Source: Chloroflexota bacterium (GTDB lineage Bacteria; Chloroflexota; Dehalococcoidia; Lucifugimonadales; Lucifugimonadaceae). Taken from it: a stretch of 64,000 bases of DNA. Location: NCBI GenBank assembly GCA_013204555.1, contig JABMNO010000033.1:62001-126000 (forward strand), given 5' to 3'. The translations under genes were made by a program, and so were the position numbers. The notes under the pieces are model-generated. The model worked only from the letters and a program-made list of their open reading frames with translations, was not told where the DNA came from and searched no databases. Shown piece by piece: positions 8,998-17,736 of the stretch (the first letter of the stretch is position 1; each line of letters begins with the position of its first letter).

Positions 8998-9182
8998 GAT
9001 TTACTGCCCAACGTTCCGGGCCCGTGTCAGTTCGCGGATATGTTGCGCGTGTATCTATCTATTTGATATGGCGGGTCGCCACTGTGCGTATTAGATGCGA
9101 GTATGCAACGAGAAGCGCGTGACCGGGTGAATGAGCGATCTTGGCAGCGAATTATTCGCTGCTTACACGACTCATATTGACT

Positions 9183-10241
9183 TCAGGATGGATAAGTGAG
9201 CACCCGCGCAGGATTGTCGATCAGCATGCGATCGAACGCAGATGTTTCGACGCCTCTTGCTGCCATCCACGGACCAACTCTGGAGATGATGTGGTCCCAG
9301 CCGTGTCCCCCAAACTCTCGTAGCCTGTGTTTAGAACAGACATCGTGGGCAAGAACAACCCGGTCGCCGTAACCCTGGTCGAGGAGTGATGCGATCTGGT
9401 CTATACGCTGGTGGTCTCCCGGCATGTATGTCTCCGGAGCCAGTGGGTAATAAGGGGAATCGTGCCCAAACAGGTCGTACTCAAGATACGCACCCGTGGC
9501 GGCCGTCTCGCTGAGAACAGACGGATCAAAGATCGTGCGTTCAATATGGCCCATGATTGTGCGGCTCAGATCGGCGCCTTTTGACGACATGAACTCCAGA
9601 ATCTCCAGCGGCGCCCGGTTGTTACGTCCCGGATGGATCAATATTGCGGCGCCAGTTTCCTGTTGGGCCAGTACCGCCGCCTCCACTGTCTTTTTCTCAT
9701 CGTCGGTCCATGGCCAGGAGCAGCCCAACTCACCAATGATTCCACACCTAATAGCGGTGCCATCAACGCCCTCAGTGAGTTCAGTGACTATCTGCCGGGC
9801 CACGTCGTCGACGGATCGTTTGGCATATTCATCAGAGTGGCTAGCCTCTACGTAAAAACCTGCGCCCATGATCACGTTGAGTCCGGTCGCGTTTGAGATT
9901 CGTTTGAGCGCCTCTGGATTGCGCCCAATGCCAATCGTTGTGGCATCCACAATCGTGCCGCCACCGGCGTTTTTGAAGAAGCTCGCTTCTCGTATCGCCA
10001 GAGCCTCATCATCTAGCGTCAGGTTGTCATAGTTGCTGACCCAGTTGAAGCGTACCCAGCCCAGGTTGTTGAAATCTACCTTTGCTCTGGCAAGGGGAGC
10101 ATCTACAGGGTTATCAGGCTCTTTATAGACCACGGTGAAATCGATCAATAGATGCTCGTGGGTCAGCGTTGGACCTAAAGCGTCGGGTGGGACGGCGCCG
10201 GTCACGGTAACGACTTTGCCGGAGTCATTCATAGCTGTCAT
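9183..10241 (-). CDS. Phosphotriesterase-family metal hydrolase
   Basis: The 352-residue protein has all metal-ligand segments of the phosphotriesterase (PTE/PHP-like) amidohydrolase family: LTHEHLLIDF (His-x-His, about residue 28), GIIGELGCS where the Glu takes the place of the carboxylated lysine of classical PTE, ILIHPGRN, IMGHIERT, and LAHDVCSKHRLREFGGHG with the catalytic Asp. The length is the family norm. Members with Glu as bridging ligand are usually lactonases or carboxyl-ester hydrolases rather than organophosphate hydrolases, so lactone hydrolysis is the better guess. The start ATG gives MTAMNDSGKV; a second ATG lies nine bases on. It is divergent from aspartate dehydrogenase. Confidence 0.9.
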   Translation of the reverse strand: MTAMNDSGKVVTVTGAVPPDALGPTLTHEHLLIDFTVVYKEPDNPVDAPLARAKVDFNNLGWVRFNWVSNYDNLTLDDEALAIREASFFKNAGGGTIVDATTIGIGRNPEALKRISNATGLNVIMGAGFYVEASHSDEYAKRSVDDVARQIVTELTEGVDGTAIRCGIIGELGCSWPWTDDEKKTVEAAVLAQQETGAAILIHPGRNNRAPLEILEFMSSKGADLSRTIMGHIERTIFDPSVLSETAATGAYLEYDLFGHDSPYYPLAPETYMPGDHQRIDQIASLLDQGYGDRVVLAHDVCSKHRLREFGGHGWDHIISRVGPWMAARGVETSAFDRMLIDNPARVLTYPS

Positions 10242-10372
10242 ATCGAAGCGATTCCTTCAGACGAATTGGGGTGACGTGGGTGTGTGGCTGTTAACATGCC
10301 AGCCGGTGGGCGGCTTGCATAGGCGTATGTGGAGCTAATCCCGAACGCATTCAAGAACACGTGGCGGGAATA

Positions 10373-11203
10373 ATGACACAAGATATCGTCAATGTAGGGA
10401 TCCTGGGTTGCGGTGCTATGGGGCGCGAGTTGGCGCTGGCCGCTGACAGCGATCGCATTCCAGGTGCCCGGGTCACGGCGCTTTTCGATATTGATGAGAA
10501 TGCCATTGCTGCGCTTTCTGCAGATCTGAGTAGCAGCCCTGACGGCTATTCAGACATCGACGCGTTCGTGGCGCATCCCGGTGTGAGCCTCGTGGTCGAG
10601 TGCGCCTCACAGGCCGCGGCTAAGGCCCATGCAGCCACCGTACTCAAGACTGGCATAGCGCTCATTCTCATGAGTTCGAGCGCGATGACGGACCCGGATG
10701 TTTACGCAGAGCTAATGGAGGCGGCAAACTCGTCTGGAGGCAAGGTGATTGTGCCTTCAGGGGCTATTGGTGGCATAGACGCGATTAGAGCGGTAGAACA
10801 CCTGCTTGAGAGTGTGACCCTCACCACCACGAAACTCCCAAGGGCACTAACGGGCGCGCCGGGATTCGCCGAGTGGGAAGGCAAAGAGATCACTGAGCCG
10901 ACTGTGATATTCGACGGGCCAGCATCAGACGCGGTCCGTCTGTTTCCGGCAAACGTCAACGTTGCGGCAACGCTGAGCCTTGCGGGCATTGGTCCGACTG
11001 AAACCAGAGTGACGGTGGTTGCTGATCCGGATGCACCGGGGAACGTTCATCAGATTGACGCGAGTGGCAGCTTCGGCAAATTCAAGTTTGAGTTCGTCAA
11101 CAGCCCCCACCCCAATAATCCCAAGACGAGCTATCTGGCGGCTCTGGCAGCGATTGAATCTTTGCGCACCTACTGCGACCGCGGTCCCAGGATCGGTACA
11201 TGA
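10373..11203 (+). CDS. nadX: L-aspartate dehydrogenase
   Basis: About 276 residues. The N-terminal Rossmann motif is VGILGCGAMGREL. The catalytic-domain segments KVIVPSGAIGGIDAIRA, LTTTKLP, NVNVAATLSLAG and NPKTSYLAALAAIESLR match the NadX/aspartate dehydrogenase family. The enzyme oxidises L-aspartate to iminoaspartate with NAD(P)+, feeding NAD biosynthesis in place of NadB, or works in reverse to make aspartate. No nadA or nadC is nearby, so the role in NAD synthesis is inferred from the family only. ATG at 10373 is preferred; a GTG four codons upstream is possible. Convergent with the next gene. Confidence 0.88.
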   Translation: MTQDIVNVGILGCGAMGRELALAADSDRIPGARVTALFDIDENAIAALSADLSSSPDGYSDIDAFVAHPGVSLVVECASQAAAKAHAATVLKTGIALILMSSSAMTDPDVYAELMEAANSSGGKVIVPSGAIGGIDAIRAVEHLLESVTLTTTKLPRALTGAPGFAEWEGKEITEPTVIFDGPASDAVRLFPANVNVAATLSLAGIGPTETRVTVVADPDAPGNVHQIDASGSFGKFKFEFVNSPHPNNPKTSYLAALAAIESLRTYCDRGPRIGT

Positions 11204-11216
11204 GGTCAATTGAGGT

Positions 11217-12056
11217 CTAGGCGTCGCGCCAGTGATACTCCGGCTTCCAACCAAGAATGTTCTCGGCTTTGGTGATATCTAACGCTGTAACGGTGCCTTC
11301 TAAGGGCTTGCGGATCTTGACTCCGGGATAGCCTTGCTCGATCGCCTCCATAGTGGGCGTGCTGAGAGACGTTTCGTCACCATTGATGAAGAACGCCTCA
11401 TGCCCTGTCCAATCGACTTCCAGAGCCAATCTACAACTGCGGGCCGCGTCACGAATATCGACCCAGCCCCAGAAGTGCATCGCTTCGAACGGGGTCGCCG
11501 TTTTTCCGCCAGAAGTTTTGAGTTTCTGCTGTCCGGCAACATCCATGAGGCCATGAAACCTCATACTGGCAATCTGCATGGGACGTCTGCGACAAAACGC
11601 TTCAGCCATCTCCTCGCCCAGCCATTTACTCTGGCTATAGGCGTCTTCCGCTCGAGTTGGGTGCTCCTCATCAATTGGAAAGTAATGAGGTGGGACCAAT
11701 GAGTGGGAGTAGATGGCCCCAACTGCATTGACTGATGAGGCCATCACAACTTTGTTGATGCCATGGATCTCCGCAGCCTCAAGAACGTTCCAGTTGGAGA
11801 GCATGTTGACCCGAAATACCTCTGCCTCTGGATCACGTCCGGGATTTGGGATAGCGGACATATGGACAATTGCATCCATATCCCGTGAGACAGAAATGAC
11901 TGCGCCGAGATCAGTTGTGTCGATGCGCATGAACGATACATCGGACGAGTCATCAGGCACGCGGTCGGTGCTAACTACTTCGTGGCCGTGCGAACGTAGT
12001 TCGGGAATGATGTATCTACCGGCGCGGCCACTGCCGCCTGTGACGAGAACTTTCAA
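11217..12056 (-). CDS. NAD-dependent epimerase/dehydratase
   Basis: Extended short-chain dehydrogenase of about 279 residues. The glycine motif VTGGSGRAGRYI is at the N-terminus, DAIVHMSAIPNPGRDPE near 60, MASSVNAVG holds the catalytic Ser, and AYSQSKWLGEEMA the Tyr-x3-Lys pair. It is close in size and style to uronate dehydrogenases and UDP-sugar epimerase-like proteins; the substrate is not evident. I start at TTG 12056 (MKVLVTGGSG), preceded by TGAGG nine bases upstream; ATG at 12080 adds eight residues without a Shine-Dalgarno sequence. It appears to stand alone. Confidence 0.85.
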   Translation of the reverse strand: MKVLVTGGSGRAGRYIIPELRSHGHEVVSTDRVPDDSSDVSFMRIDTTDLGAVISVSRDMDAIVHMSAIPNPGRDPEAEVFRVNMLSNWNVLEAAEIHGINKVVMASSVNAVGAIYSHSLVPPHYFPIDEEHPTRAEDAYSQSKWLGEEMAEAFCRRRPMQIASMRFHGLMDVAGQQKLKTSGGKTATPFEAMHFWGWVDIRDAARSCRLALEVDWTGHEAFFINGDETSLSTPTMEAIEQGYPGVKIRKPLEGTVTALDITKAENILGWKPEYHWRDA

Positions 12057-12112
12057 GATTACGGCCTCATTTCGGAACATTGCCCATGGCGGTAGGGGAT
12101 ATTACGGAACGA

Positions 12113-12457
12113 CTACGTATCAATCAGAGTCAGGAGTTTGTCCAGAGTGAACTCAGTCTTATCAATTCTGCCGTTCGCTCCTGCCGCGACTTCATCCCCA
12201 GAATCGAGGCCGGAAACGATGATTACGGTGGTGTTCGGGAGGAGGCGTTTTATCTGCCGGGTTGCCTCCAGACCATTCATCTCTGGCATGGATATATCCA
12301 TCAGAATCAGATCTGGGTTCAGCTCACCCGCGAGGGTGATGGCATGAGCGCCGTTTAGCGCTTCACCCACAATTTCGAATTCCGGGTGTTTCTCTACGCG
12401 AGCGCGAATAAGGAGTCGGTATGACTCCTCATCGTCGACCAGCATAATTCGCATCAT
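12113..12457 (-). CDS. Stand-alone response regulator receiver protein
   Basis: About 114 residues form one CheY-like receiver domain: acidic pocket MLVDDEES, phosphoacceptor Asp in LILMDISMPEMNG (about residue 53), and IIVSGLD with the switch Ser. The usual conserved lysine after beta-5 is seen as RIDKTEF. No output domain follows, so it must act through protein contacts or as a phosphorelay intermediate. The frame stays open 40 codons upstream, but the extension is low in character and the ATG pair at 12454-12457 sits directly before the first beta strand, so I start there. It lies next to a second stand-alone receiver gene. Confidence 0.82.
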   Translation of the reverse strand: MMRIMLVDDEESYRLLIRARVEKHPEFEIVGEALNGAHAITLAGELNPDLILMDISMPEMNGLEATRQIKRLLPNTTVIIVSGLDSGDEVAAGANGRIDKTEFTLDKLLTLIDT

Positions 12458-12620
12458 ATGGCGGTGACGCGCAGATTCGGAATGTTCGTCAATATTGTTT
12501 AGTCCAGTGGCGTCTGGGCTTTCGGCACATCGAGGAACTATAGATGAGTAGGTCTGATTTGATAAGCGTTCTGCCACCCAATCGCAGTCTCGTAACCCAT
12601 TTGTGACCTAATTCAAACGC

Positions 12621-12650
12621 AATGGCCGAGCCCATAGGGACTCGGCCATT
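12621..12650 (-). terminator. Hairpin between the two response regulators
   Basis: A perfect 10-bp stem (AATGGCCGAG with CTCGGCCATT), extended inside by CCC/GGG around an ATA loop. On the reverse strand it is followed by GCGTTTGAATT, a weak T tract. It probably ends the transcript of the upstream response regulator. Confidence 0.55.
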
Positions 12651-12687
12651 CCAGCGCGGAAACCCCGGAACGGGTTTGATAAATCAA

Positions 12688-12715
12688 GAGAAATTTTCGA
12701 TTCCGAAAATTTCTC
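12688..12715. repeat. Perfect AT-rich inverted repeat
   Basis: GAGAAATTTTCG, a four-base loop ATTC, then CGAAAATTTCTC: a 12-bp perfect stem starting nine bases after the stop of the response regulator. It could be an RNA-stabilising hairpin or an operator. It has no T tract on the reverse strand, so I do not call it a terminator by itself. Confidence 0.6.
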
Positions 12716-12724
12716 AGCCTCGTA

Positions 12725-13159
12725 TCACACCGAAGCTCCGGCAAAAGCCTCTGTGTCAATTCGCCCCGTGACACCGCGCCCTGAATTGCCCTGAGTAATC
12801 GATTTGCCCTGAGTAAGTGCCCAGCTCACTCGAAGCTCCAACTCACCCTCAGACCAGGGCTTCGTGATGTAATCGACAGCACCCATGAACAACGCATCTC
12901 CACGATCCCGTGGTGCGGACCTGGCCGAAATCATCACTACAGGTATGTCAGCCGTTTCTCGATAGGTCTTCAACTGTTCCAGGACCTGAAAACCATCCAT
13001 TTCTGGCATGTTGATATCAAGCAGGATCAGGTCAGGATTGACGACTCTCACGCTGGACAGCGCTTCACGGCCATTCACAGCCTCAAATATCTCGTAACCA
13101 GAATCTTCAAGGGTCATAGCGAGAGCAAGACGGACATCAAACTCATCGTCAACTACCAT
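12725..13159 (-). CDS. Stand-alone response regulator receiver protein, start region odd
   Basis: A receiver domain of about 120 residues (MVVDDEFD acidic pocket, LILLDINMPEMDGF with the phosphoacceptor Asp near residue 48, VVMISARS, and DYITKPWSEGEL with the lysine) is followed by a short Gly/Ser tail. ATG at 13159 cuts off the beginning of beta strand 1 and has no ribosome site. AGGGAG at 13180-13185 is six bases before a TTG (13171-13173) that would encode MAKNIMVVDDE if the A run at 13164-13168 had six bases instead of five; as written it hits a stop after four codons. ATT in the correct frame, directly before it, is another possibility. Confidence 0.82.
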   Translation of the reverse strand: MVVDDEFDVRLALAMTLEDSGYEIFEAVNGREALSSVRVVNPDLILLDINMPEMDGFQVLEQLKTYRETADIPVVMISARSAPRDRGDALFMGAVDYITKPWSEGELELRVSWALTQGKSITQGNSGRGVTGRIDTEAFAGASV

Positions 13160-13347
13160 TATATTTTTGCCAATTTACGCTCCCTAACCCGTCCGGTTTA
13201 CAAGGGCCTGTCGACCCGTGTCCACTGCTCGTGGAACTAACTATGGGTGCTCTCTACCCCCGGCAGAAGTTCCGGCGGTATCAGTGTTAATGCCGGAAGG
13301 CTCACGGCGATGAGCCAATGGGCTCGCGAGAGATGGATTGGTGTGGT

Positions 13348-14403
13348 TCAGGGACTGACAATCACTTTTATAGCGCCTGATGTCCGCTTATCGTCCGCCA
13401 CAGAAAACGCCTCAAGTATGGCATCGAGTGGATAGCGATGAGTCACGATTGTGCTTACATCCAACAATCCTCGGGACATCAGATCCAGAGCTGTCTGTTG
13501 TTCGCTCACGCCATTGAAGCTTGAGTAGCTGTTGGACCATAGGAGAGATAGTTCTCGCTGCATTGCCAGATCAGCGGGGATTTGCTGAGGTCGTGTGAAT
13601 GAGCCAATTATGCATACGGCCCCGCCCATCCGCGCCATGGACATACACTGCGCTATCAGTTGCTCGTTTCCGCCAACTGTCTCATAGATGACAGCGGCAC
13701 CATCTTCGTCGGTAAGGTGCATGACACTTTCAATTGGGTCGACCTCCGACGTGACGACTATTTCATCTGTGGCGTTCATTTCAAGCGCAACCTGAAGTGG
13801 CTCACGGCGCGTAGAGACCATGATGACTCTCCCCGCGCCGAACGCTTTGGCCACCTGCCCCATCGTGATGCCAATGGTTCCCGCGCCCAGAACGACGACT
13901 GTGTCATCAGGCCCGGCAGGCGCGATATGAGCGGCATGGACGCTGACGGCGTAGCAATCCAGGAGCGCCGCACCGTCGAAACTAACGTGATCGGGAATTG
14001 GTCGGGCGTTCTCCTGCACAACTACATCGAGCTCAGAGAATCCGAAACTGGCCTGGCGCACGCCATTGCGAATCCCTCGAGTCGCACAGATGTGATAATT
14101 CCCCGATCTGCACTCGCGACAGTTACCGCAACCCAGAAGATGCTTCGCTTCGATAGCTACGCGTTGACCGATGGCAAGCGAATTGACGCCGGACCCCAGC
14201 GCGACTACTTCACCGGCAAGTTCGTGGCCCTGTCTCCACGGTACGTCGCCAGACCGAGGCCGATTGCCACGATAGTTGTGGAGATCGCTGCCGCAAATTC
14301 CGGCTGAGCGGATTCGTACCAACACTTCCCCGGGCCCCGGGACCGGATCAGCGATCTCCTCGACACGAATATCTTTTTCACCGTAGAACATCGCAGTTTT
14401 CAT
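13348..14403 (-). CDS. Zinc-dependent alcohol dehydrogenase (MDR family)
   Basis: The 351-residue enzyme has the catalytic zinc site (GICGSDLHNY with Cys and Asp, GHELAGEV with His-Glu), the structural zinc loop CGNCRECRSGNYHIC with four cysteines, and the nucleotide-binding VVVLGAGTIGITMG. It matches the sorbitol/threonine dehydrogenase branch of medium-chain dehydrogenases and probably oxidises a secondary alcohol or polyol with NAD+. It is the last gene of the reverse-strand hydantoinase run, 30 bases after hydantoinase B, so it may process the product of that pathway. Start ATG (MKTAMFYGEKDI). Confidence 0.9.
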   Translation of the reverse strand: MKTAMFYGEKDIRVEEIADPVPGPGEVLVRIRSAGICGSDLHNYRGNRPRSGDVPWRQGHELAGEVVALGSGVNSLAIGQRVAIEAKHLLGCGNCRECRSGNYHICATRGIRNGVRQASFGFSELDVVVQENARPIPDHVSFDGAALLDCYAVSVHAAHIAPAGPDDTVVVLGAGTIGITMGQVAKAFGAGRVIMVSTRREPLQVALEMNATDEIVVTSEVDPIESVMHLTDEDGAAVIYETVGGNEQLIAQCMSMARMGGAVCIIGSFTRPQQIPADLAMQRELSLLWSNSYSSFNGVSEQQTALDLMSRGLLDVSTIVTHRYPLDAILEAFSVADDKRTSGAIKVIVSP

Positions 14404-14433
14404 CGTAAATCGCCTTGGGACTATGTCCGCTGT

Positions 14434-16164
14434 TTAGCTCATTGTCTTGCGAAGCGCCGCAGTTGCTTCATTGTCTATTGCCAATGGGCTGCCCGCGATT
14501 TTGACTCCGTACACAGTGCGTGCGGAATCCAGCGACACCTTGTCATCCAGGACATCTTCAAGAACTTCAGACGGATCACGGTTTAGCGGATTCCCCCAGC
14601 CAGCGCCGGAGGCCATCTCATGCCGGATGACGCCACCAGCAGCGATCTCAACCTCTGCCATGGTTGGAAGCACGGTCTCTTCCCCCTCAACTACCAGAGT
14701 GTTCATTGATGGTCTGCCCGTCGAACCGCCAAAAAGCCCGAATGGCGGGTGTGCACGCTTGTCCGATCGAAGTTGAAGCCTTGCGGCATTGGAGAGATTC
14801 TTTATCTGGCGAATGTGTGCAAGGGAACCCCGATGCTCTCCCGCTCCTCCGGTGTCATCAAGGAGTCCATAGCGCTCGATTCGGACGGGATGCTCTGCCT
14901 CAGCGATCTCCACGGGGGTGCAGGCGATATTCGACGCTGGATGTGGCACACCATCCGGGCCATCTCCGTGTGGACGGCCACCCCGAGCGCCAGCGAAGAG
15001 GTCCACAAATGCGAAAGGCGTGTGGTCCTCTCGGTAACCGCCAATGCTAATAATCGTATTGCCACCTTCACCGTCTGCCGGAACGCGGTCCGGGACGGCC
15101 TGGGCGAGTGCTCCCAGAACAGTATCCATCGTACGGAAACCGGTGATGCCTCGGGCGGCGCATGGCGCAGGATGAACCGGATTCACAACGGTTGCTTCAG
15201 GGGCAATGATTTTTATGGGTCGCTGATATCCAGTAGCGTTTGGAATGCCGGGGTCCATGATGAGTCTGATCGCACCCCAGACGGCCGCCGACGAAAAAGG
15301 CAGAGGAGAGTTGATCCCGGCAGGAACCTGCTTAGAACTGCCGGTCAGGTCAACCGTGATCTCATCGCCCTCAATGATGACGGCGGCACAAATCCTTACG
15401 GGGCCGCCCTCAATATTGTCAGCGTCGATAAAGCATTCGTACTCGAATCGTCCATCTGGGAGTTTTTCAATCTCAATGCGAGCCAGCCGTTCAGAGTAGT
15501 CAAGGAGTTCGTTGGAATAGCGGCGTAGCGTCGACGGTCCGTATCGGTCCGCCATCTCCAGATACGCGTTTTCGCCAGTGACGTCCGCCGCAATCTGGGC
15601 TCGCATGTCGCCCATGACCTTTTCCGGCAGGCGGACGTTGGTCTGAATGAAGTCATAAACCGCCTCCACAGGCACGCCACGCTCCTGCATCTTGAGGGTG
15701 GGTATCCGAAGACCTTCCTGGTAGATGTCGATCGAGTTCGTGGAGTTGCTGCCGGGTACCAGACCTCCCATGTCTGTCTGATGAGCCACAACCCCGGCGA
15801 AGGCTTCAAGCTCACCGGAATGGAATATTGGCTTGATGATGTAGACGTCTGGCAGATGAATCCCGCCGGATGTGTACGGGTCGTTGAGGATGTAAAGGTC
15901 TTCCGGATATATTCGGCCGGAAAATTTCCGCAGAATCGACGCCACGGCGGAAGGGAATGATCCCAGGTGCATGACAATCGTCAGACCCTGAGCAATCACA
16001 CGGCCCTCTCGGTCACACAACGCTGTTGAGTAGTCCAGGGCATCCTTGACGATACCTGAATAAGCCGTTCGCATTACGGTCAGAGCCATCTCGTCCACAA
16101 GGGCGTCGAGTCCGTTCTGGATCACCTCGAACGTCACGGGGTCGATGTCAGATCGTTGTGTCAC
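14434..16164 (-). CDS. hyuB: Hydantoinase/oxoprolinase B subunit
   Basis: The 576-residue protein is a HyuB-family subunit: DPVTFEVIQNGLDALVDEM at the start, LNDPYTSGGIHLPDVYII, GVVAHQTDMGG, and the C-terminal GGGVIRHEMASGAGWGNP-type segment (AAGGVIRHEMASGAGWG). With HyuA it forms the ATP-dependent N-methylhydantoinase/5-oxoprolinase type enzyme that opens five-membered cyclic amides; acetone carboxylase subunits are distant relatives. GTG start overlaps the stop of the deacylase by four bases, a sign of translational coupling. Length is normal for the family. Confidence 0.9.
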   Translation of the reverse strand: MTQRSDIDPVTFEVIQNGLDALVDEMALTVMRTAYSGIVKDALDYSTALCDREGRVIAQGLTIVMHLGSFPSAVASILRKFSGRIYPEDLYILNDPYTSGGIHLPDVYIIKPIFHSGELEAFAGVVAHQTDMGGLVPGSNSTNSIDIYQEGLRIPTLKMQERGVPVEAVYDFIQTNVRLPEKVMGDMRAQIAADVTGENAYLEMADRYGPSTLRRYSNELLDYSERLARIEIEKLPDGRFEYECFIDADNIEGGPVRICAAVIIEGDEITVDLTGSSKQVPAGINSPLPFSSAAVWGAIRLIMDPGIPNATGYQRPIKIIAPEATVVNPVHPAPCAARGITGFRTMDTVLGALAQAVPDRVPADGEGGNTIISIGGYREDHTPFAFVDLFAGARGGRPHGDGPDGVPHPASNIACTPVEIAEAEHPVRIERYGLLDDTGGAGEHRGSLAHIRQIKNLSNAARLQLRSDKRAHPPFGLFGGSTGRPSMNTLVVEGEETVLPTMAEVEIAAGGVIRHEMASGAGWGNPLNRDPSEVLEDVLDDKVSLDSARTVYGVKIAGSPLAIDNEATAALRKTMS

Positions 16165-17735
16165 GAGTTTTTCCTCAACACTTGTCCGCTGCGGTTGTCG
16201 GTGAATTCGCCATTTGCAAATGATGGGACGCCGTTCACGACGACATGCCGCATTCCGTTGGCATAACTATTTGGGTTATCGAGAGTGGCGGTGGGCGAGA
16301 ACTCATTTGGGTCAAACACCGCGATATCGGCCCGGTTTCCAACCTTGAGTTCTCCGCGATCATGGAGTCCAAGTCTGTGGGCGGGCATCGACGTCATACG
16401 GTGGATCGCTTCTGGAAGGCCCAGAATTCCGTGATCGAAGACTGTTTTGCGTATGAACCATGATGCCCAACTGTAGGCTCCAAGGAAGCTCGATCCACCA
16501 ATCGGCCCATCCGTTGCCAGCGCGGTGGCATCCGAGCCGACCATGCATTTTGGGTGAACGGCCGCCCCAACGATCTCTTCTTCACGGTAGGAGTGGCACA
16601 AGACCATCACACCATTGATATCGTCCGCATTGGCGGCAAGAACGTCGCAAATTGCACTGAAGGGGTCGGTTTCGGAAAGCTGGGCCAGCGTGATGCCCTC
16701 TAGTTCCGGTGTGGCTGGTGCAGTGAATATGGAGACCTTCTCCCATCCACCAATTCCAAAGCTGGAGATGATGCTCTCATGCTTCCGGACATCGTTCCGG
16801 TAGCTCGCGCTGCCCAGACTGATCCGTCGGTCGTCCGCCGATAACGCTTGTTCATAGTCAGGGAGAGCACAACTCAGATTGGTTATGCCGTGTTCTCGGG
16901 TGTGAATGTCAAACGTGACGTCCAGTCCGCGTACGATGGCGTCGTCGACCAGATCTAAAGCACGTTCGGTACTATCTGCGGGGCCGCCTTTCCGCGGCAG
17001 AATGTGGGAGATATGCAGAGGGATATCTGCGGCTCGGGCGGTGTCGATGGCTTCTTGAATCGCCTCCACTGCGAATAACTCTCGATTCCTCGTGTGCGGA
17101 ACGTACATGCCACCGTAGGAAGTCGTTGTCTGACACAGTGACTCCAACTCGTCGCTAGAACTTGACCGTTCAGCGGGGTATTCGAGCCCGGTCGAGAATC
17201 CAAACGCCCCCGCTTCAAGCCCTTCGCGCAGGTCGGCGTCCATCGCTGTTAATTCATCTGGGCTGGATGGACGAGTGAGATCGTCCCCATGTGAGAGCCG
17301 AAGATTGCCGTTAGGGACCAGGGTAGCGACATTCACCGCCGGTCGGGTCTGTTGCATGAGGGTCAGGAACTCATCAGTGGTGTTCCAGTTGATTTCCAGA
17401 TGCTCTGAGTGGCCGTAGATATTCGACTTGAAGCGGTTTGGGGCTGTGATCGGGGCGCAGCCGTGGCCGCAATTACCAATAACTTCTGTGGTGACGCCCT
17501 GCGCAACCTGGCTTCTGGCCCGTGGGTCCACCAGCAGTGTGAAGTCGCTATGTGAGTGGATATCGATGAAGCCGGGAGTAACCACACTTCCGCTGCAATC
17601 TACAGACGGACCGTCTGAGTCAGAAAGATCACCAATGGCGATGATCTCTCCGGCCAGAATTCCAACGTCAGCATTGAACGGCTCAGACCCGGTTCCGTCG
17701 ATTACTTGCCCGCCCTGCAGGATGAGATCGAACAA
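16161..17735 (-). CDS. N-acyl-D-amino-acid deacylase (D-aminoacylase)
   Basis: About 524 residues of an amidohydrolase with the D-aminoacylase pattern: LILQGGQVIDGTG, GFIDIHSHSDFTLL (His-x-His metal site), TTEVIGNCGHGCAP with the metal-binding Cys, HISHILPRKGG, SDATALATDGPIGG and the C-terminal MTSMPAHRLGL and GNRADIAVFDP. It removes acyl groups from N-acyl-D-amino acids. I start at TTG 17735 (MFDLILQGG) since AGAGG (17742-17746) lies six bases upstream and two bases separate it from the hydantoinase A stop; TTG at 17750 would give a basic extension MKRRR. It sits between hyuA and hyuB, so a joint ring-opening and deacylation pathway is likely. Confidence 0.9.
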   Translation of the reverse strand: MFDLILQGGQVIDGTGSEPFNADVGILAGEIIAIGDLSDSDGPSVDCSGSVVTPGFIDIHSHSDFTLLVDPRARSQVAQGVTTEVIGNCGHGCAPITAPNRFKSNIYGHSEHLEINWNTTDEFLTLMQQTRPAVNVATLVPNGNLRLSHGDDLTRPSSPDELTAMDADLREGLEAGAFGFSTGLEYPAERSSSSDELESLCQTTTSYGGMYVPHTRNRELFAVEAIQEAIDTARAADIPLHISHILPRKGGPADSTERALDLVDDAIVRGLDVTFDIHTREHGITNLSCALPDYEQALSADDRRISLGSASYRNDVRKHESIISSFGIGGWEKVSIFTAPATPELEGITLAQLSETDPFSAICDVLAANADDINGVMVLCHSYREEEIVGAAVHPKCMVGSDATALATDGPIGGSSFLGAYSWASWFIRKTVFDHGILGLPEAIHRMTSMPAHRLGLHDRGELKVGNRADIAVFDPNEFSPTATLDNPNSYANGMRHVVVNGVPSFANGEFTDNRSGQVLRKNS

Positions 17736-17736
17736 C

